DNA of 7,204 nt from an uncultured Moheibacter sp. GTDB taxonomy: Bacteria; Bacteroidota; Bacteroidia; Flavobacteriales; Weeksellaceae. The stretch lies in NCBI GenBank assembly GCA_937875605.1, contig CALLXZ010000288.1:1-7204 (forward strand), written 5' to 3'. Position 1 is the stretch's first letter. Each line of letters starts with the position of its first letter. Below the pieces are notes generated by a model. That model was not told where the DNA came from and searched no databases. It saw nothing but the letters and a program-made list of their open reading frames with translations. The position numbers and the translations under genes are program-made. Positions 1 to 5,836 of this stretch are shown in pieces.

Positions 1-19
1 TTTATTTAATTATCAACCT

Positions 20-50
20 AAAAGGGAAGCTGAATAATGGCTTCCCTTTT
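20..50 (+). terminator. Rho-independent terminator of a gene left of the window
   Basis: An 11-bp perfect stem (20-30 with 40-50, AAAAGGGAAGC against GCTTCCCTTTT) closes a 9-nt loop. On the plus strand it runs into five T residues and further T-rich sequence, which is the classical intrinsic terminator form. The minus-strand U-tract is shorter and broken by AGG, so a plus-strand gene ending left of the window is the likelier client, although the hairpin could act in both directions. Confidence 0.8.
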
Positions 51-150
51 TGTATTTTAATTATGTTTAAATAAATATTTCCAGGTTGCAGACAAAGCAA
101 ATTTTAAAAATCGATTTACATTTTCGTTTACATCTATTGAAATAAAATAA

Positions 151-166
151 CTCAAATCATTTTGAG
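151..166 (-). terminator. Weak hairpin, possible terminator of the small 213-428 gene
   Basis: A 6-bp stem CTCAAA/TTTGAG with a TCAT loop lies about 47 nt beyond the stop codon of the small minus-strand gene. Read on the minus strand it is followed by a T-rich but interrupted tract. The stem has low GC, so termination here is only a suggestion. Confidence 0.3.
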
Positions 167-212
167 CTTTCCTTGTTTTTAATCTTGAGGTATTAAAGGA
201 ATTATGATTTTA

Positions 213-428
213 TTACAAAGGGAATTCAATTATTAATTTTCTTTGAGAGTCGTAAAAAGAATTTCTTTCTAAAATAATTTCTTCATCTAATTTCATTTTT
301 GATAATTTTTCAACAAGATCTTTTGTGAATTTTTTTACTTCTTCACTTGGATTAGTAATCCCTTCTTCTTGCATTTCCTGTCTAAGTTTGTAAATGCCAA
401 GATAATGTTTTACATCAAGTTTTGTCAT
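213..428 (-). CDS. Hypothetical protein, 71 aa
   Basis: I do not recognise this family. The product starts MTKLDVKHYLGIYKL, is rich in charged residues (Lys, Glu, Asp), and is probably a small soluble, largely helical protein. It has no signal peptide, no cysteines, no membrane segment and no motif I can name. The frame stays open 26 codons further upstream to 506, but that extension crosses the secA terminator hairpin and a promoter-like TATATTTG (446-453), so I place the start at the ATG at 428-426. The leader is short and AT-rich with no Shine-Dalgarno sequence, which is normal for Bacteroidota. The gene lies downstream of secA on the same strand but is separated from it by the terminator, so it is probably transcribed alone. 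Coding status rests on the open frame, promoter position and plausible composition only; homologues in related genomes would settle it. Confidence 0.5.
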   Translation of the reverse strand: MTKLDVKHYLGIYKLRQEMQEEGITNPSEEVKKFTKDLVEKLSKMKLDEEIILERNSFYDSQRKLIIEFPL

Positions 429-445
429 CACTTTTATAATAATTA

Positions 446-453
446 CAAATATA
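446..453 (-). promoter_or_regulatory. -7 promoter element of the small 213-428 gene
   Basis: Read on the minus strand this is TATATTTG, a perfect match to the Bacteroidota -7 consensus TAnnTTTG. Transcription would start near 439, leaving a leader of roughly 11 nt before the ATG at 428. No clear TTG -33 element lies 17-23 nt upstream; only a GTTTC occurs there. The assignment therefore rests on the -7 match and its position. Confidence 0.45.
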
Positions 454-481
454 CAACTCTCAATACAAAATTGAAACCACA

Positions 482-515
482 AAAAAACGGACATCTTTTC
501 AGACATCCGTTTTTT
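482..515 (-). terminator. secA terminator
   Basis: The hairpin lies about 20 nt beyond the secA stop codon. A 10-bp stem (482-491 with 506-515, AAAAAACGGA/TCCGTTTTTT) is followed inwards by a 2x2 CA/CA mismatch, a 3-bp inner stem and a TTTC loop. On the minus strand the 3' arm ends in seven T residues. The A and T arms make it potentially bidirectional. Confidence 0.8.
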
Positions 516-535
516 ATTTGAAGATATTTAAAATC

Positions 536-3500
536 TTAATTCTCTACTAAAACCCATTCGCCGCTTTCGATCATAGGTTTGGCGATTTTGAATTTCATTT
601 CCTGTTTTTCACCTGTTGTAACGTTCCGGATAGCTACTTTATCGTTAGGAAGAATTTTCACCACATTTCTTGGCGCTGTAACTTCCGGTCTTTGAGCCGG
701 AGCATTTGAAGTCGAAGTGGAATTGCTGTAATAACCGTTATTATTTCCGGAAGAAGACGAAGAGCTTTCATCCGCTCCTCGGTTCGTTTCCACTTTTTCT
801 TGTTTTACTGGTTGCTGGCGTGCCTGCTGGATTTGTTCCGGATCGGGCGTAGGAATTTCTCCTTTGAATAAGAAAGAAATGATTTCCTTGTTCACTCTGT
901 CCAGCATTCGTTGAAATACATTAAAAGATTCCTGTTTGTAAATTACCAATGGATCTTTTTGTTCGTAAACCGCATTCTGAACCGAACGGCGTAAATCATC
1001 CACATCGCGTAAATGTTCTTTCCAATGTTCGTCAATTAAGCTCAAAACGATTCCTTTTTCAAAATCTTTTACCAGTTTTTTACCTTTGGATTCATAAGAC
1101 TCTTTCATATCGGTTACCACCATCATGGTTTTTATACCGTCTGAAAAAGGAACCTGAATACGGGTAAATTGATTGGAAGGATTTTCATAAATATGTGCAA
1201 TCAGCGGAAATGCTTTTTCAGCTTGCATATCTATATGTCGTTGATAGTCTGTCAATGCAGCTTTATAGACTTTTTCTACCAAGTCACGTGTGGAAGTAGA
1301 TTTGAATTCACTTTCCGTCACGGGCGTATCCATCGTGAAATATTTGATCAAATCAAATTCCAATTGTTTGTAATTCTCATTGTTTTTTGCTTCGCTGACG
1401 ATGGATGCTGCCGTATCATAAATCATATTAGCGATGTCCACATCCAAACGTTCTCCGAAAAGTGCATTTTTTCTTCTTCGGTAAATCACTTCCCGTTGTT
1501 TGTTCATCACATCATCATATTCCAACAAACGTTTACGGATTCCGAAGTTATTTTCTTCTACTTTTCTCTGAGCACGTTCGATGGATTTTGAAATCATCGA
1601 ATGCTGGATCATGTCCCCGTCTTTGTGTCCCATGCGGTCCATCAGTTTGGAAATTCTTTCCGAACCAAACAAACGCATCAAATTATCTTCCAGCGAAACA
1701 TAAAACAACGAACTTCCCGGATCTCCCTGACGACCGGAACGACCTCTTAACTGTCTGTCTACACGGCGGGAATCATGTCTTTCTGTACCGATGATGGCTA
1801 AACCTCCGGCTTCTTTTACTTCCTGTGTTAATTTGATATCGGTACCACGACCTGCCATATTGGTGGCGATGGTTACGACTCCCGGACGACCTGCTTCCGT
1901 TACGATATCCGCTTCTTTTTTGTGCAATTTTGCATTCAATACGTTATGTGGAATTTTACGCAATTGCAAAGCACGGCTTAATAATTCCGAAGTTTCTACA
2001 TTGGTCGTGCCCACAAGTACAGGACGTTTTTGGTTTTCTGCCAAATCGACAACGTCTTCGATTACTGCGTTGAACTTTTCACGGTTCGTTTTATATACTT
2101 TGTCTTGTAAATCGTTTCTTGAAATCGGTCGATTGGTTGGAATGGCTACTACATCCAATTTGTAGATTTCCCAGAATTCACCCGCTTCCGTTTCCGCTGT
2201 TCCGGTCATCCCGGCCAATTTGTTGTACATACGGAAATAGTTCTGAAGCGTTACCGTTGCAAAAGTTTGCGTTGCCGCTTCTATCTTTACATTTTCTTTT
2301 GCTTCAATTGCTTGGTGCAATCCGTCCGAATAACGACGACCGTCCATGATACGACCAGTTTGTTCGTCCACGATTTTTACCTGACCTTCCATTACCACAT
2401 ATTCGTTGTCTTTTTCAAATAGGGTATAGGCTTTTAACAATTGCGTCAGCGTATGGATTCGTTCCGATTTGATGGAGAATTCACGGAAGAATTCTTCTTT
2501 CAATTCATATTCTTCTTCTTTTGGAAGATTTTTCGATTCGATCTCACCAATTTTTGTTGCCACATCCGGTAAAATGAAGAAATTCGGATCTTCCATACCT
2601 TGTGACATATATTCAATTCCTTTATCGGTCAAATCTACCTGATTGTTTTTTTCATCAATCACGAAATACAAATGCTGATCGACCTCTGGCATTTCACGGT
2701 TGTTGTCCGCGATGTAATGTCCTTCAGTTTTTTGCAATTGCGTACGTATTCCTTCTTGACTTAAAAATTTAATCAAAGGTTTATATTTCGGCAATCCACG
2801 GAAAACCTGATACAAATTAAATCCACCTTCTTTTTTATTTCCTTCTTCAAATAATTTTTTGGCAACGTTTAAGGTTTTTCCTAATTCCTCACGCTGAACG
2901 TTGAATAATTTTTCAATTTTTGGTTTTAAGGCGTCAAATTCCTGACGATCTCCTTGCGGAACAGGACCGGAAATGATCAAAGGCGTTCTCGCATCATCAA
3001 TCAATACGGAATCGACCTCATCGACAATGGCAAAATTCAACTCACGTTGAACCAAACCTTCCGGTGTATTGGCCATGTTGTCACGTAAATAATCAAAACC
3101 AAATTCGTTATTTGTTCCGTAAACAATATCTGCTTTATAGGCTTTTTTTCTGCCTTCGGAATTCGGTTGGTGATGATCAATACAATCGACACGTAATCCA
3201 TGGAATTCAAAAATAGGAGCCATCCAAGCCGAGTCACGTTTGGCAAGATAATCATTGACCGTTACTAAATGGACACCGCGTCCTGTCAAAGCATTTAAGT
3301 AAACAGGAAGTGTTGCAACGAGTGTTTTACCTTCACCGGTTTGCATTTCGGCAATTTTACCCTGGTGAAGAGCCGTTCCACCGATTAACTGAACCGTGTA
3401 GTGAACCATATCCCAAACTACTTCTTTTCCAGCTGCGTCCCATGAGTTTTTCCAGATTACTTTTTCTTCACCAACGACTTCCACATAGGGTTTGGTAGCG

Positions 3501-3922
3501 GAAATTTCGCGGTCAAACGGCGTAGCGGTTACTTCGATTTCAGGATTACTTACAAAACGTTTTGCGGTTTCTTTTACAACAGCAAAGGCTTCCGGAAGAA
3601 TGTCCATCAGGATTTTTTCTTCGATTTCGTAAGCTTCTTTATTAATCCGGTCGATCTGTTCAAAAATACCTTCTTTCTCATCAAAATTTTCGACGGATTC
3701 GGCTTTTGACTTCAGTTCGGCAATTTCGTTTTTCTGTGACTGCGTTGCTTCCGCTAATTTGGTTTTAAATTCAACTGATTTAGCCCTTAATTCATCATGC
3801 GAAAGGTTTTCAATCTTTTTTTCAGCCTCTAAAGCTTTTTCGGCATATTTCTGTAATTCTTTTACATCTTTTTGATTTTTATCGCCTAAAAAACCTTTTA
3901 ATACTTTTTCAATAATACTCAT
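536..3922 (-). CDS. secA: Preprotein translocase ATPase SecA
   Basis: SecA is the cytoplasmic and membrane-peripheral motor that uses ATP to push unfolded preproteins through SecYEG. The 1,128-residue product carries Walker A MQTGEGKT (193-200), the DEVD Walker B box (301-304) followed by IDDARTPLIISG, GMTGTAETE (571-579), TNMAGRGTDIKL (687-698) and the motif VI block GTERHDSRRVDRQLRGRSGRQGDPG (712-736). The preprotein crosslinking domain lies at about 320-530. The helical scaffold and wing follow from about 770, with the typical DEHWKEHLRDVDDLRRSV (964-981). It is far longer than E. coli SecA (901 aa) because of inserts near 58-102, 126-175 and 320-420. The C-terminus has a Ser/Asn-rich linker (1049-1078) and ends GEWVLVEN, without the CxCx8CH zinc motif. 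The start MSIIEKVLKGFLGDK fits SecA N-termini. The gene stands alone between two terminators. Confidence 0.98.
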   Translation of the reverse strand: MSIIEKVLKGFLGDKNQKDVKELQKYAEKALEAEKKIENLSHDELRAKSVEFKTKLAEATQSQKNEIAELKSKAESVENFDEKEGIFEQIDRINKEAYEIEEKILMDILPEAFAVVKETAKRFVSNPEIEVTATPFDREISATKPYVEVVGEEKVIWKNSWDAAGKEVVWDMVHYTVQLIGGTALHQGKIAEMQTGEGKTLVATLPVYLNALTGRGVHLVTVNDYLAKRDSAWMAPIFEFHGLRVDCIDHHQPNSEGRKKAYKADIVYGTNNEFGFDYLRDNMANTPEGLVQRELNFAIVDEVDSVLIDDARTPLIISGPVPQGDRQEFDALKPKIEKLFNVQREELGKTLNVAKKLFEEGNKKEGGFNLYQVFRGLPKYKPLIKFLSQEGIRTQLQKTEGHYIADNNREMPEVDQHLYFVIDEKNNQVDLTDKGIEYMSQGMEDPNFFILPDVATKIGEIESKNLPKEEEYELKEEFFREFSIKSERIHTLTQLLKAYTLFEKDNEYVVMEGQVKIVDEQTGRIMDGRRYSDGLHQAIEAKENVKIEAATQTFATVTLQNYFRMYNKLAGMTGTAETEAGEFWEIYKLDVVAIPTNRPISRNDLQDKVYKTNREKFNAVIEDVVDLAENQKRPVLVGTTNVETSELLSRALQLRKIPHNVLNAKLHKKEADIVTEAGRPGVVTIATNMAGRGTDIKLTQEVKEAGGLAIIGTERHDSRRVDRQLRGRSGRQGDPGSSLFYVSLEDNLMRLFGSERISKLMDRMGHKDGDMIQHSMISKSIERAQRKVEENNFGIRKRLLEYDDVMNKQREVIYRRRKNALFGERLDVDIANMIYDTAASIVSEAKNNENYKQLEFDLIKYFTMDTPVTESEFKSTSTRDLVEKVYKAALTDYQRHIDMQAEKAFPLIAHIYENPSNQFTRIQVPFSDGIKTMMVVTDMKESYESKGKKLVKDFEKGIVLSLIDEHWKEHLRDVDDLRRSVQNAVYEQKDPLVIYKQESFNVFQRMLDRVNKEIISFLFKGEIPTPDPEQIQQARQQPVKQEKVETNRGADESSSSSSGNNNGYYSNSTSTSNAPAQRPEVTAPRNVVKILPNDKVAIRNVTTGEKQEMKFKIAKPMIESGEWVLVEN

Positions 3923-3948
3923 AATTCATTTTTTTCATCAAGGACGAA

Positions 3949-3976
3949 ACGGCTTAGCCGTATGGAAAACTATACG
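3949..3976 (-). promoter_or_regulatory. Overlapping hairpins in the secA leader
   Basis: ACGGC TTA GCCGT (3949-3961, 5-bp stem) and CGTAT ... ATACG (3959-3976, 5-bp stem) share bases 3959-3961, so only one of them can form in the RNA at a time. They lie 27-54 nt upstream of the secA start codon. A possible -7-like TAGTTTTC, read on the minus strand, falls within 3964-3971, so the second inverted repeat could instead be promoter DNA. No TTG -33 element is found at the usual spacing. A regulatory role is inferred only from position and pairing. Confidence 0.3.
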
Positions 3977-4013
3977 TCAATGAAAAGGTTTGTTATTTCA
4001 ATTTAAAATTAAA

Positions 4014-4033
4014 AAAGCCCTATTTCGGGCTTT
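4014..4033 (-). terminator. Terminator of the DUF2795 gene
   Basis: A 7-bp stem (AAAGCCC, 4014-4020, with GGGCTTT, 4027-4033) closes a 6-nt loop. On the minus strand it continues into TTTTTTAATTTT. It starts 6 nt beyond the stop codon of the DUF2795 gene. It separates that gene from secA and implies that secA has its own promoter in the following 90 nt. Confidence 0.85.
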
Positions 4034-4039
4034 CATTTT

Positions 4040-4261
4040 TTAATATTCGTCTTCGTTCCATAGGAAATCATCATCCGTAGGATAGTCAGACCATATTTCT
4101 TCTATACTTTCGTAAGAATCGCCTTCATCTTCAATTGATTGTAGGTTTTCCACCACTTCCAGCGGTGCACCGGTACGGATTGCGTAGTCGATCAATTCAT
4201 CTTTCGTAGCCGGCCAGGGCGCATCGCTTAAATAAGATGCCAATTCCAAAGTCCAATACAT
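4040..4261 (-). CDS. DUF2795 domain protein, 73 aa
   Basis: The whole product matches my recollection of the small DUF2795 family found across Flavobacteria and relatives: it begins MYWTLELASYLSDAPWPATK, has the core ELIDYAIRTGAPLEVVENLQ (about 22-41), and ends in an acidic tail with SIEEIWSDYPTDDDFLWNEDEY (52-73). The function is unknown. The protein is strongly acidic, has no cysteine, no signal peptide and no membrane segment, and should be a cytoplasmic helical protein. The ATG at 4261-4259 is the natural family start. The gene lies upstream of secA on the same strand, but a strong terminator separates them, so an operon is unlikely. I see no clear TAnnTTTG promoter upstream. The family call is confident; no function should be inferred from it. 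Confidence 0.9.
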   Translation of the reverse strand: MYWTLELASYLSDAPWPATKDELIDYAIRTGAPLEVVENLQSIEDEGDSYESIEEIWSDYPTDDDFLWNEDEY

Positions 4262-4389
4262 ATTCTAAACTTTATTAAGTATGTTATTCACTAAATTTTT
4301 TAAATTACCCGAATACTTCATCAGGGTCGTTTTCCCGAATCAAAAAATCTGCCAAAAAAAAGGATGTCATATTTTGATTCTAAATTTTA

Positions 4390-4397
4390 TATTTTTG
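4390..4397 (+). promoter_or_regulatory. Candidate -7 element of the oxidoreductase gene
   Basis: TATTTTTG matches the TAnnTTTG consensus. It lies 19 nt before the ATG at 4417, giving a predicted leader of about 13 nt ending in a run of A residues. The nearest TTTG (4373-4376) is only 13 nt upstream, shorter than the 17-23 nt usual in Bacteroidota, so the -33 element is uncertain. Confidence 0.4.
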
Positions 4398-4416
4398 GGC
4401 AAATGTATCGAAAAAA

Positions 4417-5361
4417 ATGACAAATAAAGTAAGTAATTTATTCAAAGTTAAATATCCAATTGTGCAGGCAGGAATGATTTGGAACAGTGGATGGAAACTG
4501 GCTTCTGCAGTGAGTAATCAGGGAGGCTTGGGTTTGCTTGGAGCAGGAAGTATGTATCCGGATGTGTTAAAAGAACATATTTTAAAATGCAAAAGGGCAA
4601 CTGACAAACCTTTTGGCGTAAACCTTCCGATGTTGTATCCAGATATTGAAAAACACATCGAAACCGTTATAGAATACAAAATTCCAATTGTTTTTACTTC
4701 TGCCGGAAATCCTAAAACCTGGACAGAAATTCTTAAAAAAGAGGGAATTACGGTTGTTCACGTAGTAAGCAGTGCAAAATTTGCTTTGAAAGCGCAGGAA
4801 GCAGGAGTTGATGCTGTGGTGGCGGAAGGCTTTGAGGCTGGCGGACATAATGGCAGGGATGAGACTACGACTTTTTGTCTGATTCCGGATGTGCGAAGAA
4901 AAATTCAGATTCCGCTGATTGCGGCAGGCGGAATAGCTACCGGTAGGCAAATCATAGCAGCAATGATTTTGGGAGCAGAAGGAATTCAGATCGGTTCCCG
5001 ATTTGCTGCAACTTATGAATCTTCTGCTCATAATTTATTTAAAGAAACCATTGTCGATACACAAGAAGGCGGAACGGAACTCACTTTAAAAGAACTGGCT
5101 CCGGTGCGTTTGATCAAGAATCAATTTTATGAAGAAGTAAAAGAGGCGTATCAAAAATGTGCAACTAGAGAAGACTTGATTTCACTTTTGGGAAGAGCTC
5201 GTGCGAAAAAAGGAATGTTTGAAGGTGATTTAACAGAAGGCGAACTGGAAATAGGGCAGGTGGCTTCGCTGATCGATTCGGTCGTTTCGGTTGAGGAGGT
5301 TTTTGAAGAATTATTGAATGAAATAAAAGATTTAAGTTTTGATTTTAGAGGGTGGTTTTGA
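4417..5361 (+). CDS. FMN-dependent nitronate monooxygenase / FabK-like enoyl-ACP reductase
   Basis: The 314-residue protein is a TIM-barrel FMN enzyme of the 2-nitropropane dioxygenase superfamily. Visible family features are PIVQAGM (14-20) and GGLGLLGAG (36-44) at the N-terminus, PFGVNLPML (65-73), AGNP (96-99), the catalytic-histidine segment EGFEAGGHNG (137-146, His144), the phosphate-binding AAGGIATG (169-176), and GAEGIQIGSRF (186-196) followed by ES (201-202). Pipelines usually call such proteins nitronate monooxygenase, which oxidises alkyl nitronates with O2. The GGH followed by ETTT, the PVRLIKN segment (229-235) and the C-terminal EGDLTEGELEIGQVASLI (269-286) also resemble FabK, the flavin enoyl-ACP reductase of fatty acid synthesis. 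The sequence alone does not separate the two. The gene is divergent from DUF2795, is probably monocistronic, and has no clear terminator after it. Confidence 0.88.
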   Translation: MTNKVSNLFKVKYPIVQAGMIWNSGWKLASAVSNQGGLGLLGAGSMYPDVLKEHILKCKRATDKPFGVNLPMLYPDIEKHIETVIEYKIPIVFTSAGNPKTWTEILKKEGITVVHVVSSAKFALKAQEAGVDAVVAEGFEAGGHNGRDETTTFCLIPDVRRKIQIPLIAAGGIATGRQIIAAMILGAEGIQIGSRFAATYESSAHNLFKETIVDTQEGGTELTLKELAPVRLIKNQFYEEVKEAYQKCATREDLISLLGRARAKKGMFEGDLTEGELEIGQVASLIDSVVSVEEVFEELLNEIKDLSFDFRGWF

Positions 5362-5578
5362 TAAAACGTTTTGCTATATTGACACGTCTCAAAAGTATAC
5401 GGAATTCCTAAAATGATAAATAAACGTTTGTAATCGTTAAAATTATATTTTATGAGATCATTATTTGATGATAAGTATTTTATAATGTTTGAAAATGAAT
5501 TGTTAGTTTAAAAATTTTTGATTTCTTCATTCATCTTTCAAGGAAATTTTTAAAAGAGCGATACAGAAATGGTATTGA
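5362..5578. other. AT-rich gene-free stretch after the oxidoreductase
   Basis: I find no gene here; hand counting gives about 17% GC for 5441-5540. It contains several short perfect palindromes: AAAACGTTTT (5363-5372), GTATAC (5395-5400), GGAATTCC (5401-5408) and AAACGTTT (5422-5429). A weak ATCAT/ATGAT stem (5457-5472) is also present. No convincing terminator is visible, so transcription from the oxidoreductase may run on or end by another mechanism. Confidence 0.5.
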
Positions 5579-5778
5579 GTCTCTTATTTGTTTCAGAGAT
5601 ATGAGGCCGAATGAAACGGAGAGAGAACAGTGCAAAATGCAATGTTGCACCGAAGTGAAGCTCGTCAGGCACAGCGGGGACAACAAATTGGAAAATGGGA
5701 GATGATGGATGTAGGGTGTAGGGATGGATTTATTGTAGAAAAAGGAAAAAGGAGGAAGAGGAAGTTAGGTGTAAAAGG
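5579..5778. repeat. Compositionally distinct, repeat-like intergenic island upstream of lysA
   Basis: GC rises abruptly to about 49% (5601-5700, hand count). Two imperfect copies of a 12-mer, CCGAATGAAAC (5607-5617) and CCGAAGTGAAGC (5650-5661), flank a perfect 6-bp hairpin, GTGCAA/TTGCAC (5630-5650, 9-nt loop). A weaker TCTCT/AGAGA stem sits at 5580-5599. The right part is purine-rich, with GTAGGG repeated (5712-5723) and an unbroken 28-nt purine run (5737-5764). No coding frame of normal composition is visible. It could be a copy of an interspersed genomic repeat, the remnant of a decayed gene, or a structured RNA; the sequence alone does not decide. Confidence 0.4.
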
Positions 5779-5810
5779 TTGAGGTGGATAGATGGAAATT
5801 GCTATTTTTG
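5779..5810 (+). promoter_or_regulatory. lysA promoter
   Basis: TTG (5779-5781), a 21-nt spacer and TATTTTTG (5803-5810) fit the Bacteroidota housekeeping promoter TTG-(17-23)-TAnnTTTG. Transcription would start near 5817, about 20 nt before the ATG at 5837. This argues against the in-frame upstream ATG at 5792, which lies inside the promoter. Confidence 0.65.
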
Positions 5811-5836
5811 CGGTTCACTTAAATTTTTTAGATAAA

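Noticed and set aside
429..506. N-terminal extension of the small 213-428 gene with a hydrophobic, membrane-like stretch (VFLWF ... FVIII)
   Set aside because: It is encoded by the secA terminator hairpin and the promoter-like TATATTTG, so the apparent membrane segment is most likely an artefact of an open frame in T-rich DNA.
700..790. Ser/Asn-rich segment near the SecA C-terminus taken as a frameshift
   Set aside because: The frame stays open and resumes an ordered-looking tail ending GEWVLVEN right before the terminator, so it is better read as a flexible linker.
949..2349. Several plus-strand frames of 70-140 codons inside secA, and others opposite the oxidoreductase and lysA genes
   Set aside because: They lie antisense to strongly conserved genes, have implausible compositions rich in Cys, Phe, His and Ser, and show no recognisable domains. 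They are shadows of the real coding strand.
5379..5384. TTGACA resembling a proteobacterial -35 box
   Set aside because: No -10 element or TAnnTTTG lies at a suitable distance, and no gene starts nearby.
5452..5511. 19-codon frame MRSLFDDKYFIMFENELLV in the AT-rich spacer
   Set aside because: It is short, in DNA of about 17% GC, and has no promoter match or other support. I consider it a chance frame.
5676..5726. Possible G-quadruplex from the GGG tracts upstream of lysA
   Set aside because: The loops between the four GGG tracts are about 17, 14 and 4 nt, too long for a stable three-tier quadruplex. A two-tier form cannot be excluded but is weak.
5792..5836. Upstream in-frame ATG extending LysA by 15 residues
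   Set aside because: The segment overlaps the lysA promoter -7 box and does not resemble a LysA N-terminus.
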